Positions 1-10,929 of a stretch of 64,000 nucleotides of DNA are shown in pieces. The DNA lies in NCBI GenBank assembly GCA_963402885.1, contig OY727093.1:17551036-17615035 (forward strand), in the 5' to 3' direction. The notes beneath the pieces were generated by a model. That model was not told where the DNA came from and made no database searches. It saw nothing but the letters and a program-made list of their open reading frames with translations. The DNA comes from Antedon bifida. Lineage: Eukaryota > Echinodermata > Crinoidea > Comatulida > Antedonidae. A program made the translations under genes and the position numbers. Positions within the stretch are counted from its first letter, which is position 1. The number at the start of each line of letters is the position of its first letter.

Positions 1-256
1 TGGGGTTTATTTCTATGCATCTCTCATTTGCAATCGTGCGAATCAATTTTAGATTAGAAGTTGCATTTTTCAGGTCGTCATTTAGCTCATTCCAGAGTTT
101 GGGACCAGAATAAATAATAAAATAATAATTGAGATCTCTTAATCTTACAAAAAGAATAGTTAACTGGAATTTACACAGTGCTTTGCGTAAGCTATACGCT
201 TGATTATCTGCATTGTAAATTGGCATAATAACTTCAAATGAAGCAGTTTTAGCAGT
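1..256 (-). mobile_element. LINE (non-LTR retrotransposon) C-terminal fragment, cut by window edge
   Basis: Read on the minus strand from 256 to 1, one frame stays open for about 85 codons and runs off the window. It contains the stretch YSGPKLWNELNDDLKNATSN. A 'GPKLWN-x-L...' motif after the reverse transcriptase is typical of the extreme C-terminus of many CR1/L2/RTE-type LINE proteins. Upstream of this frame there is a stop codon at 257-259. This is therefore the tail of an otherwise missing ORF2-like protein. No reverse transcriptase catalytic box is present in this part. The clade cannot be assigned. A host gene sharing this short motif is possible but less likely. Confidence 0.55.
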
Positions 257-469
257 TTAAACAAATGTTAGGAAGCGGATTGAGGGGTGAGAGAGAGTGT
301 GGGGTGAGGAAGTAATAAGCCTAAAAATTTGTGTATGTATTTTTTGTTTTACCTCTTACGTAAATCATGAGATAATAGTTGATGTTTGAATTAAGCTACA
401 TATCTTTTGAATCAAAGTTATTTCGCTTACTGAAACGATAAATAAGTAATAAAGTAATAAATACCTTAC

Positions 470-705
470 CTGTTAAATGTTAGGAAATCCAAATTTGAGA
501 CTTCACCAGCGTTCCGTTTACCGACTAACGTCGATTTTGGCTTGCTTCTACATAAGGCCCTGACAAGGGGACAACGGCAACCAGGTGGTATTCTACAATC
601 ACCCGATCTAGCATCTGGACACTTGCATTTCCTCCTGCCACATTGGGTACTGTCCACAAACATTGCCAGTATCAGTAACAATGTTATCCATAGCCTTCTC
701 TGCAT
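470..705 (-). CDS. Secreted cysteine-rich peptide precursor, copy 1 (first coding exon)
   Basis: The start is ATG at 703-705, because a splice-acceptor-like CAG ends two bases upstream and the following residues form a signal peptide (n-region RR, then a hydrophobic core LWITLLLILAMFV). The exon encodes 78 residues. Cysteines lie at 22, 27, 29, 37, 43, 45 and 52; the last six follow CxCP-x6-C-x2-PP-x-C-x-C-x6-C. A GKR at residues 62-64 is a classical amidation and dibasic cleavage signal, so a mature peptide of roughly 40 residues ending in an amidated valine is predicted. The exon ends at AACAG|GTAAGG (470/469), phase 2, a strong donor; TCG|GTAAAC further upstream is an alternative in phase 1. 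The next exon was not identified and may lie outside the window. An acceptor-like CAG at 430-432 would need a 40-base intron, which is unusually short. The best match is the gene at 54400. I recognise no named family; a hormone-, toxin- or defence-like role is inference only. Confidence 0.55.
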
Positions 706-708
706 ATC

Positions 709-2639
709 TGGTATGTATATATTGTTTAATCTTGTGAGATCGTTATCACTCCAAAACTTCAATTGAACAAGTCTTTAATGTGTATAATTCAATTACTAAC
801 TGCTGGTTCAGTACCACCTATTTCTATTCTTTGTGTGAGCTGCGCAAAACAGGTCTTGATTCGTTGACTACTAAATGCAATTTGAAGTTCGAACCACTGT
901 TCGCCAATATAACCTTGTAGAATGGCTTATTCGGTTGATTAAACTGAAGAAATACCAAAACATCCACGCCTTTACAATAACTGTCGGAGTAATTACAATT
1001 CAATAAAATGCAACAATTGGCTCAATTGATATATTTATAGTGTTGATAAACTTTTATTGTAGTAAATAAAATAATCTAAATCGTTTTTGGATAAAACATT
1101 CTGAGGACGACTCTCTTCTGTATAAGATAGAGGGCGCTATATTAATTACATTAGATGCAAATTATAATTTTTTTTCGGTAAATTCCAAAGACGTAGACCT
1201 AGCTACTATATAGTATCTTGTCATATGATAGGCCTACCGATATTAATTATGCTACTTACGCTCTTATAAATCACGGCCACCGTACTTAACTAATTGAGTT
1301 TTCTAGTTAGCCTAAATAGTGATACATGTAAAAGACTAAAAAAAGCAACAAACGGAAATTCAACAACAGCCAAGGCAAACATAGCCTACATGCCAAAAGA
1401 GACCAACGACAGGTTTTCCTAAAACATGATGTTTATAACACGAAAGTAAAACAAAATCAATTATCCTTATTTAAAATTCAAATTTAATTACTTTGATCAA
1501 TAATTCATGGTGTAAAGTATTTTTGAATTTAATTGATATAAAGTTATGATTATGTCGTATTTATTACTTAAAAGCATAATAAATAATAAGATTACAATTC
1601 ATTCTAATTAATTCATACCCAAATAATAATAGAGGTAAAAAAAACTGAACCTCCAGACTAGGCTTCCAAGAACAACTGAAATATGAGCCAACATGGTGTA
1701 GCTCTCCGGGGTGGAGTACTGAGTGGATAGGCGGGTTAGGTCAAGCCTATCAGTATGACAAAATATGAGAATCTAAGTACGTACCCATACAAAGAAATCA
1801 TGTTATAGTAGAGAGAGCCAATACACAAACGTCTTCTATAAAAAGTTTGGGTGGGGAGGGGGGCATTTTTTGTTAATAGCTTTGTGGGGTGACAAAAACG
1901 ATAGGGGTGGATGCCATCTTCAGTTTTTTAGGATTTAAGTTCAGTTTATGTGGTCAAAAAAGGTCAAAATATTGGATTTTTATTTTATTTACGGAAAATC
2001 ATCTATATCAACAGATCTATCTAAAAAACCATTTTAGAAGATCAACTGATGTTTCATATTATAGTAATTATGATATAAACATTTTATTTTACACATAAAA
2101 ACATAGGAAATGAAATACATTATTTTTGTTATATCCAAAAGGTCGGCAAATCAAACAGTATGGGGTTTTTTACCGGAAACCAATAGAGAATGACATCATC
2201 AAGATCTATAATTTACTATAACTGGCAAGCTGACGATAAGTACAAATTGTTATGCATTGACAGTTACGATGATTTCGTGATCTATGAAAAAATCAATCCA
2301 TTATAACATATTTAACCTTGGCTTACTAACTGCTAAATGGGTTTCTTATAGAAATCTGGGAATTGTATATTACACCATTGTTACACTGTTACACTATTTG
2401 TGTTATGTAGAAAGATTGAAAATAAAAATAAAAATATTACAACCTATTACTTTACAGCATAACACTTTTCATCTCCAAATTAAAACACACCTTAAAGTAA
2501 AGGGAAGTTGACGGAATGTTTATAGTCTGTACAGTGGGTCTTGTATCTGAAACTGTTGAAAAGTATGTATAATTTTCTAATTCTCTTTCTAATTTATGTA
2601 TGCAGTCTTGCTTCCATCTACACAAACGTTTAGTACATC
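709..2639. other. No supportable gene
   Basis: AT-rich sequence. It should contain the upstream intron and first exon of the minus-strand peptide gene at 470-705, but I could not fix that exon. Short open frames around 1889-2098 and 2284-2511 have AT-driven composition and no recognisable motif. A G-rich run lies near 1848-1863. Confidence 0.5.
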
Positions 2640-3575
2640 ATTTTAATCAAAGTTACTGTATTCTAGTTTTATCAAAAACAGTGTTGCCTAAGTAAGGTTT
2701 TCTTCTCTTTCTCCTTCTCTGGGCGTGGTCATTTGATCAGAAACTGTGTTGTCTAAGATCAGTAAGGTTGTTCCTCTCCTTATCTTTCTCCTTCTCTGAG
2801 CGTGGTCATTTGTTCAGAAACAGTGTTGCCTAAGATCAGTAAGGTTTTTTTCTCTTTATAATTCTCTTTCTCCTTCTCTAAGCGTTTGTTCGGAAACAGT
2901 GTTGTCTAAGATCAGTAAGGCTGTTCATCTCCTTCTCTTTCTCCTTCTCTAAGCGTGGTCATTTGTTCAGAAACAGTGTTGTCTATGATCAGTGAGGTTG
3001 TTCATCTCCTTCTCTTTCTCCTTCTCTAAGCGTGGTCATTTGTTCAGAAACAGTGTTGTCTATGATCAGTGAGGTTGTTCATATCCTTCTCTTTCTTCTT
3101 CTCTAAGCGTGGTCATTTGTTCAGAAACAGTGTTGTCTATCATCAGTGAGGTTGTTCATCTCCTTCTCTTTCTCCTTCTTTAAGCGTGGTCATTTGTTCA
3201 GAAACAGTGTTGCTTAAGATCAGCAAGGTTTTTTCTCATTATCTGTCTTCTCCAAGCGTTTGTTCAGAAACAGTGTTGCCTAAAATCAGTAAGGCTGTTC
3301 ATCTCCTTCGCTTTCTCCTTCTCTAAGAGTGGTCATTTGTTCAGAAACGGTGTTTCCTAAGATTAGTAATGTTTTCCCTCTTCTTCGCTTTCTCCTTCTC
3401 TAAGAGTGGTCATTTGTTCAGAAACAGTGTTGCCTAAAATCATTAAGGTTTTCCCTCTCCTTCGCTTTCTCCTTCTCTAAGCGTGGTCATTTGTTCAGAA
3501 ACATTGTTGTCTAAGATCAGTAAGGGTTGGTCATTTGTTCAGAAACAGTGTTGTCTAAGTTTTTCTTCTCATAGT
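2640..3575 (+). repeat. Tandem repeat, about 77-base unit, roughly 11-12 diverged copies
   Basis: The unit alternates a pyrimidine-rich part (CTCCTTCTCTTTCTCC) with a GC-mixed part (GCGTGGTCATTTGTTCAGAA, then ACAGTGTTG, then AAGATCAGTAAGG). The word 'GCGTGGTCATTTG' recurs about every 77 bases from 2722 to 3490. Some units are shortened, for example near 2880 and 3257. The copies differ by substitutions and small deletions, so the array is old or gene-converted. Short open frames inside it are products of the repeat. Confidence 0.9.
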
Positions 3576-3659
3576 CTTTCTCCATCTGTACTGGCCTTGG
3601 GCATTGATTTCAAATACGTAGGCCAGTGGCCTGAAGTATATAAACATATAGATATACAC

Positions 3660-4435
3660 AAATAAATTCTTTCCCTTATCACATTCTATAACATATGTAA
3701 AGGTAAATCATCCAAGTCTCAGTCTCACTTATATCAGGATTTCCCCACTTACAGTTACAGTTTTAGTGGCTAAGACCAACCGTTTCCAGAGTCTGGAATA
3801 CCCTTCCATACTCCACAACTGCGACCATTATTTCCAAGCCTTCTCTAATTTTTAGTAGCTCTCCCTCCTCAACCTCTATCTACACATTGAGTGATACTCC
3901 AGTTGGAGTTTTACAATTACATAATCAAGACCAAGAATGTTTCTTGTATTTCATTAAGATAAAAGTTAACCCTTGACATTTTAAACAGCATTGTAGGCAT
4001 ATGAATGAATGCAAATGTGTGTAGTTTGTACAGGTGTGTATATTAAACAAAATACATTTTCTAGTCTAATCTTTAAAAAAATTCCATTTCCCATTTGAAT
4101 TCCAATTGGTTCTTTTATCCATAAATGTAATGACAATTCTTTGTTTTCACAATAATATATTTCTGTTGATTAGATTTAAATTCATCGGTTTCCAGAAATG
4201 TTGAATTGACTAACAATTTGGAGATACAATAAAAAAGAAGATTTAGAAACGTACCTTTAGTTTATTTATAATTTCGGTATCAATATATTTTGTAGCCATA
4301 CATAACCAAAACCAATTGACAATAATAGATGTTTAACATGTGTTACCCAGCATTCTTCATCCATTTCGGTCATTCTTAGTTGAAACAAATCATTAGCTAT
4401 ACAATCTTTTGCCAAAAAGTGTGGTGTGCCTATAT
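3660..4435. other. No supportable gene
   Basis: AT-rich spacer between two blocks of the 77-base repeat. I see no open frame, RNA or inverted repeat worth naming. Confidence 0.5.
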
Positions 4436-4439
4436 ATGG

Positions 4440-4612
4440 ACATTTAAATCAAAGTTACTGTATTCTAGTTTTATCTTAGTAATTTGTTCAGAAACAGTGT
4501 TGCCTAAGATCAGTAAGGTTTTTCTTGTCTTTCAATTTCTCTTTCTCCTTCTGGGCGTGGTCATTTGATCAGAAACAGTGTTGTCTGCGATCAGTAAGGT
4601 TGTTCCTGTGGT
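4440..4612 (+). repeat. Detached block of the 77-base repeat with its left flank
   Basis: The words TCAAAGTTACTGTATTCTAG and then TTTTATC at 4448-4474 also occur just before the main array (2648-2674), and they are followed here by about two repeat units. The flank plus the first units were therefore copied together, about 1.8 kb apart and in the same orientation. Confidence 0.8.
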
Positions 4613-4621
4613 GCTGTTCCT

Positions 4622-4705
4622 GTGTGTGCCTATATATGGACATGATGATGTCTTATCACTACCATATTTGGGCACATCACACCTTTTTGTCAAACTAATT
4701 TGAAA
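4622..4705. repeat. Dispersed repeat with GTGCC...GGGCAC hairpin ends, copy 1
   Basis: Contains GTGCCTATATATGGACATGA followed by TGATGTC, then ACTACCATATTTGGGCACAT and CACAC. A clearly related stretch lies at 51985-52090 and shorter partial matches lie near 25170-25200 and 33590-33655. The ends GTGTGCC and GGGCACATCACAC can pair partly, which suggests a short foldback element. Confidence 0.6.
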
Positions 4706-5850
4706 GTGTAGGCAGAGCTTTATATTCTATTTCTCTCCAAGTTTAATAATCTGTGTCACCAAGGTAATTGTTTGTTCTAGAGAATTCTTTATTTTATGTT
4801 TCAATGAGAAAGAACAATAGATTAGAATAAACCAATGATTTTACGTTACGTTACGTTACCCATTGTTAAACAAAATTAATAATAGGTTGAATCAGAATGT
4901 CATAGATAGGGCGTAACATTCTACGTTAGAGAGTGGGCATTTATTAATTTGCCAAGAGGGGAAAACTAGCGTTTTTGGGCGAAAAGAAGAGAAAGGATCA
5001 GTTGATATATATTACTGTAGCAGCAGTGAGTAACGCCATTTTTAACATTTAAAAGAATAATGACGACGTGTCAGACGTAAATCAGGGCGATAGTTTAGTC
5101 TTTAATTAATTTATTTTAGGTAGCTTCTTAGTATACTTAACTCATTGATGTCAAAGAGGACCGTAAGAAAAGGAAAATTGAAATAAAGAAACATTGAAGT
5201 TACCAGAATTTAAAAAAATACTAAAAATAAACTAAAACTAAAATGTATTAAATTAAACTGCAACATAATGTATTATAGTATACAATCTAATATAAAATCT
5301 TGAAAACCCCAAATTTCTGAACCAAATAAAATAACAGATAAAATGTTAGCATACAAAATAATATTCCAAACATTAATAAGTAGATTAATGTGAGGCGTTT
5401 GTATACCTAAAGGGGCCATTTTCTGCTTGTATACTTGTTCTCAATTGCTTTTGCGCCCAACGACAACTAGAACTTACAGTAAGTGACCTAGTTACGGTAA
5501 CCGTTAAATATCCGGTAGTATGAATGATACCTTATGTAGAGGGTTTCTATGTCTACTTACACCAATACCGTACAATATAATAATATTGTTATGCCGACAG
5601 TCTTGACACGTACTTTTATCCAGTATTTAATGGCTTCAGTCAATGAAAATCAGTTACAGATTATTAATAGAATTTAATTTCATTTTCTCAGTGTTTTATA
5701 ACATATATAGTGAACATGTTAGTTTTAGTAAAATAAAATCTAAGGGACCAGATTCTCTACAGACGTATTTATCAACTGCTTCGTACCATTTTATTCTAGA
5801 CATGTTATTGTAGATCCTCACCTGTCCTTATTCCATCTGGAGAACGTCAT
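4706..5850. other. No supportable gene
   Basis: AT-rich sequence with a short (ACGTT)n-like run near 4842-4858. I see no convincing coding or RNA signal. Confidence 0.5.
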
Positions 5851-5855
5851 TTATT

Positions 5856-6345
5856 ATTATATCTGTATAACACCTAAACCAATTCCTGTCATTTGATTGA
5901 ACGATTGTGAGTCAAAAGTACTAATGGGAACAACTTTACAAGATGTGGAATCCTTGGAAAAAACAGAATTACCTTAGATCTGTTTCAATTGCCTTTCGAT
6001 GTTTCGTAATGTATCGCTTCCTTTCTAGTCTAGTAGCTAGGCCCAGGATTGTTTGGTCGCTCGTCGTTAACATAATTAACACTACAGTGGGTGTGTTTAT
6101 AAAATCCGAATAAACATAATATTTAAATATAATTTAATATATAATTGCTTTGAAATGTTAAATTTAATGCTAAATGTTACTCTGTTGAGATGTGAATCAA
6201 ATGTAGGCATACCTTTTATTGAAATGATTGGAATCTATTTAGATGTTATTTAAAACAAATAATGAATGTTTATATTCGTGGAATGGTAAAAATAATGCCA
6301 TTCGGTGAATGATGAAACTTTGTTCGTATAATAAGCAAGCTAGAA
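5856..6345 (+). repeat. Long dispersed repeat, copy 1 (partner at 36137-36905)
   Basis: Starts with TATAACACCTAAA and continues through ATTGTTTGGTCG, then CATAATTAACACTACAGT, then GAATCTATTTAGATGTTAT and AAACAAATAATGAATG. All of these blocks recur in the same order at about 36140-36780. The copies are diverged and differ in the spacing between blocks. This is probably an old mobile element; no coding sequence is visible. Confidence 0.7.
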
Positions 6346-6792
6346 ACGTTTTCTGTTTGTTCAATTTGTTGCTGTAGTTACTGGTGATGATTAAAGCATT
6401 AACCAGAACATGGTTTCAAAATTAAAAGTTATTTTTAGCGTTTTCTTTATTTCAAACCGTCATTTTTCATGACCTACGAGAGTGGCAAAAATTTGCGAAA
6501 AGTCATCATATGACCGAACTGAACTTTAACTTTCTCCAAAATTATATTACTATAAGAAAACAACAAAATACAATGGCAACACGTTGGATCAATTTATATT
6601 TTTTATACTTAATTGCTGTTAAAAGAAATTGTTTCAAAGATCATTAAAAATTTGGTTCCGGGTCTCTTGTACCATATCCGGCACTTACTTTAAGGTATCT
6701 CTTATTATAACATTTGACACGTACTTTTAATGAAACGTTAGGCTTCTATGAATGGTCAAGTCATTATAATTAAGATTTTCCATAATAACATT

Positions 6793-6871
6793 CCCTTTAT
6801 TCATTAGTCTATTATAACGGCAAATTTTAATTCCCCTTTATTCATTAGTCTATTATAACGGCAAATTTTAG
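6793..6871. repeat. Two-copy tandem duplication, about 40-base unit
   Basis: The block CCTTTATTCATTAGTCTATT followed by ATAACGGCAAATTTTA occurs twice back to back with almost no change. The near identity points to a recent local duplication. Confidence 0.9.
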
Positions 6872-7435
6872 TTTAAGTTAGTTTGGTAGTTTTTTTCCCT
6901 CAATTTCTACTTTATGATCGTTTCACAACATAAAGCGCTTAATAAATCCATAATATAATATAAATACTCTGCATATTTGTTGGAGTGACTCTCACAATAA
7001 CGTGTCATATACACATATCCATTTAATAGAACATTGTGTAAAGTAGTCAATAATAGGCCTATATTTATTTTTTGATAATCAAACAAACAAACAAATAGAA
7101 ATACAAATTAATAAATGTATATAATTCTAAAAATACAATTAACAAAAAAGAGGCTTACTTTCAGCACTTAATCCATGGGACGGCTACCTGCTAGTGAAGT
7201 TAATAATAAGCAATTATGTGAAATATATAGGCCAACCCCTAAGTATTTGTATTTCATATTTGTCCCGTGATAAGGACATTTGATTTATCATATTAAATGA
7301 CATTTTCCATTGTTTGTTTGCAAATTTGGTAGCGGTCTGTAGGCGCATTTAACATCCTTCTCGCTTCGCCTATTATATTAACCCGACGTCGTTGGTTCAT
7401 AGTAAACAATTAACTTTAGTATTACGAAACCAACT

Positions 7436-7726
7436 TAAAGATGTATTGTCCCCCAAAACATAAACAATTAAGATTAATAAAATCACACTTTGAATAGGCC
7501 ATTTTAATAATTTCCATAGAAAAAAAAGACAAAATAAACGGTTAAATTCAACCAAAACCAATTGGCTGACAGCACATTTTTTGACTATATTTTGCTCTAA
7601 ATTTCAGTTTTTTTAGGTAAATACATTTTGTGTCTATCCAATTTTTGGTCAAAGTGGATAACTATTAGGTGACATTAAAATGGCATATTAAAAAAATGTT
7701 ATTTTTTCAGGAGGACACTACATCTT
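7436..7726. mobile_element. Short inverted-repeat element (AAAGATGTATTGTCC family)
   Basis: Begins TTAAAGATGTATTGTCCCC and ends GGACACTACATCTT, a decayed inverted copy of the start. The interior shares TGAATAGGCCATTT and CGGTTAAATTCAACCAAAAC with the minus strand of 22185-22326. It also shares the 'GGTCAAAGTGGATAAC' side with the minus strand of 63900-64000. The better preserved relative is at 50658-51208. No protein is encoded, so it is a non-autonomous DNA-transposon type element. Confidence 0.65.
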
Positions 7727-7729
7727 GAA

Positions 7730-8340
7730 AAAAAGACGAAGCAGTTAAGAGTAAATTGTCAAACGCAAGAAAATTGATCTAAGCCTTGTTGCGTTACAAT
7801 CCGATGGCGAATGAATTAATGTGATACAATAGGATATGTCTTAAAACGTTACCGTTTATCTGAAAAAAGTCTCTGATAATAATTTCAGAATCGGTAGTTA
7901 TACGAACCATCATTTATTACTATCGTAATCATTTCTTGTTTTTTTTATAAAAGTATCACGCGATCAGTATGCAGTTTCTTTAGTTATTATGATAAAGCCA
8001 GCGACTAATCATCATCATCACCACATTATTATAAAAACAGTTTAATTGAAGAGGTATTCAATTTGAAAGAAGCCATTGTGTATTATAACCTACCTGAGTT
8101 TATCCTTGAAATTGTATTGGTTAATTACGATAACGTCCTTGAAATCATTTCATAGGAGGAGTGAATTTTCTTTTTTGTTGATTCAATAAAAAAATATCGA
8201 AGTAAGAAATACAATGTAGGCCTATGTTACGAAGTTTCGCAAAGACTGTTCTTGGTTACAGTCTGGTCAAACGATTGTTAAAATTACATTTTTAGATAGT
8301 ATTCGTATAACCGATATTATAAATGCAAATAAATTACTGG
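7730..8340. other. No supportable gene
   Basis: AT-rich spacer ending in a TA-rich microsatellite (about 8343-8365) that abuts the tRNA-derived element. Confidence 0.5.
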
Positions 8341-8366
8341 TTTATATATATATTATATATATATAA

Positions 8367-8530
8367 TTTGAAACGATAAGGATGAGGAAATCTTTGAGAA
8401 TGAGAAAAAGCCCCAACCGAGACTCGAACTCGGACCGCCTGCTTGATATGCAGATGTCCTAACCATTAGACCACTGGGGTTTTCATGGTATTGTTTAAAC
8501 TCGATTGGATAGCGACTCTTTAACATTCTT
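8367..8530 (-). mobile_element. tRNA-derived SINE, copy A, with complete cloverleaf head
   Basis: On the minus strand 8480-8410 folds as a full tRNA. The acceptor is (A/G)CCCCAG with TTGGGGC, the D arm is GTCTAATGGTTAGGAC, the anticodon stem is TCTGC/GCAGG with loop ATATCAA, and the T arm is CCGAG-TTCGAGT-CTCGG. The anticodon would be AUC, which reads the Asp codon GAU; normal Asp tRNAs use GUC. Here the first acceptor base is A, so the 1-72 pair is lost. Flanking words (GAGGAAATCT...GAGAATGAGAAA on one side, TTTCATGGTATTGTTTAAAC on the other) recur with the other copies, so this is a repeat family and not a plain tRNA gene. Confidence 0.75.
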
Positions 8531-8611
8531 GGTGGGTATCAGTGGCTTGATCTCAATGGAGATACAAAAAAAAGCGAAAAGCTAAATCAAAACGAAAAGT
8601 AAAACAGCCAG

Positions 8612-8657
8612 AAAAGTTAGCAGAGCCTTCGGGCAACACTAGCCCTTCATCAGTGCA
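8612..8657 (-). ncRNA. Hammerhead ribozyme-like motif, copy 1 (broken core)
   Basis: On the minus strand: CTGATGA (8653-8647), a stem-loop of GGGC paired with GCCC around TAGTGTT, then GAAG (8630-8627). The conserved GAAA is changed to GAAG, which should weaken or abolish self-cleavage. Confidence 0.5.
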
Positions 8658-8939
8658 AGTGAACGAATTTGGATAACGTCATAGTATAAGAGCTGGCAAG
8701 TGCTGCCTGTGTGGACAGGAATAAAAGAAATACAACAAAAGGAGGCAGGGTGGAGTCTGAATAAGAGTAGAAAACAAAGAAGGTAGCTTGGTAGAGATAT
8801 AAATAATTTTATAAACATATATATATATATATATCCAAAGGCAAATTACTGAAAAAAATGACAATGCTGTGGGTGGATCTCAATGGAGATACAAAAAAAA
8901 AGCGAAAAGCTAAATCAAAACGATAAAGTAAACAGCCAG

Positions 8940-8985
8940 AAAAGTTAGCAGAGCTTTCGGGCAACACTAGCCCTTCATCAGTGCA
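8940..8985 (-). ncRNA. Hammerhead ribozyme-like motif, copy 2 (core intact)
   Basis: On the minus strand: CTGATGA (8981-8975), stem II GGGC/GCCC with loop TAGTGTT, GAAA (8958-8955), then AGC-TCT-GCT-A. The last part can form a three-pair stem III with A as the residue before the cut. All core blocks of a minimal type I hammerhead are present. Stem I next to the core does not pair well (A opposite A, C opposite C), so activity is doubtful. Confidence 0.5.
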
Positions 8986-8999
8986 AGAATATTTATATG

Positions 9000-10920
9000 T
9001 ACTGACTCATACACAAAAAGCACAGCTTTTACATACAAGTTGACCAGTGCTTTGTACTGATCTGCCATATTTGTTGAAATGGTAAACGTTTAAATAAAAT
9101 ATTTTAAAAAAACGTTTAATTGACCCAAATGCAGTCGCAATAATGTTTATTAAATTATTAAACCTAGTCGAACTTTATGTTTTTATCCAGGAGAGGTATG
9201 TATTTTCTAAAAGACGTATTCGACTGATCACACACCACAGTGATCTACTTCTACTTGTCGCATATTATTATGCGAGAAGTTGAATACTTTTTCAAATGCA
9301 CACCGTGGTTAGCATTAGCATTCTGAATGTAGAATGTTTATCCCTATAGGCTGACAGGATTTTTAATCCTATAATAATCTCCATCTCTCATACCTCATAG
9401 CTGGAACATATTGTTTCGAATTTTTGTTTTCAAATAAATTATGCAATGCAGATTATAATTAACGTTTGACTTTTGTATAAAGGAGTTTTGAAGAGAAGAA
9501 AGAAGATGCTCTTTTTTCTATCAATACACACAATTTAATTTAAACAAATACAAAATAAAACCCTAACTGAATTATTATTATTTTTAACTTAATTATAGGT
9601 ACGCATGAAAAAGTCATATTTAACATGTCTTAATCTAACATTGTTTTGACTAAAACTGGTCTTGTTAATTTGAAACATGCAGGCTAAGTTAAAACTACAG
9701 TTGGGAAAAGAATAATATTACCAACTATGATTAAAAGTAGGAACTCAAAGTAACAAGTTTACGTGTGAGCCGCCTGCTAGGTTAAATATAATGTGTAAGT
9801 AATAGTTTGAAGTCACGTAAGTATTTAATAATATCTGGCTTGTTTTGGAAAACGTTGATTCGCACAAAAGACAATTTCACACGTATTAAGTCCAGGCCTA
9901 CATTAGCGATACAGTGAAATCTTTAAAAAAGTTAGGCCTAATAGGCGATATAAAAAGGTACAACTCCTAGGTTCTAATACTGTCTGATGGCGAACTTTCT
10001 CATAAAAAAATAACAAACCTCGCATCCTCTGAACGAATACTTAACATACCAGAGCATCGTGTGCCTATGGTCTGTAAATGGACTATTGTCAGAGTAATAT
10101 AATTGAAACAGTGTAATATTCGATTAACACAATATAAAATTTGTAGTACATTTTCTACAAACTATTTTATGTAATATAATGTAAACAAATGCTTTACACA
10201 TTATTAATATATGATTCTCATTGCTGTGTCTTTTTACTACATACAATACGGACATTTCCCCACACGTGATGCCTGTTTCATGGAAGGTTAGATTAAGAGT
10301 TAGGCTATGGTCCACGATCGATACCCATCGGTACATTTGAAACACATGTGCTGCTGTATTATAGAATTGTCCTATGAAACTCGAGATACAGACCGGGTTT
10401 GGTTGAGCTTTCTTAAAGCGTGTGTAGCCTATAATGAGGAATAGTGTTTCAATAGTATTTATACAAATTGTTTAATTGCAGTAATCTTATCTTACCTATT
10501 GTAAACTAATCATTGAAACTAATCCAAAACACAGACAATTTTCTGCTGTTGGTCTGAAAGCAAAGATCTGTGTTACGTATTAAATAATCAAAATAATTAG
10601 TTATTCCGTCAATATGTTGACGAAATTTATGCGTAGGCCTATTCATTTTCCTCCCAATTTTTTAAACTTTATAAATATTGTAAATATTGTACCGTTTGGG
10701 TCTCGAGGATATCGTTATTGTCACTACAATAGTTGTACCGTATGTGTTTTAAATATACTGTTTATTATGTGTATAACTGTTGATGAAATTGTAACTCGGC
10801 AACATAGGGATTAACAAAAAGAAGAACGAAAACTCGATACATTTCATCGGAAGCATCTAAGAAAAGTTATAGGAATCCGCTATCCACATAAAATACAAAA
10901 CATAAAATTATACCGACGAT
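9000..10920. other. No supportable gene
   Basis: AT-rich sequence with only short chance frames (for example 10124-10345 and 10614-10814), which carry no motifs. Nothing else is recognisable. Confidence 0.5.
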
Positions 10921-10929
10921 AGGAGTAAG

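Larger units (their letters stand above)
8548..8987 (-). mobile_element. Retroelement remnant with two ribozyme-bearing direct repeats
   Basis: A block of about 115 bases (CTCAATGGAGATAC, then AAAAGCGAAAAGCTAAATCA, then GCAACACTAGCCCTTCATCA, then GTGCAAG) occurs at 8548-8660 and again at 8871-8987. About 210 bases of unrelated sequence lie between. On the minus strand each block contains a hammerhead-like core. Direct repeats carrying hammerheads are known for Penelope-like elements (their pLTRs) and for animal retrozymes. No reverse transcriptase or GIY-YIG sequence is present, so this is a non-autonomous or collapsed copy. Confidence 0.6.

Noticed and set aside
430-469. A 40-base intron that would finish the left peptide gene inside the window
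   Set aside because: Donor and acceptor words exist and a short frame to a stop follows, but 40 bases is below the usual minimum for animal introns and the tail does not resemble that of the right gene.
2640-3575. CRISPR-like array
   Set aside because: Units are contiguous diverged tandem copies without unique spacers, in eukaryotic-type DNA.
8410-8480. Functional tRNA-Asp (AUC) gene
   Set aside because: The same head and flanks recur in four other truncated copies and the first acceptor pair is lost here, so it is a SINE.
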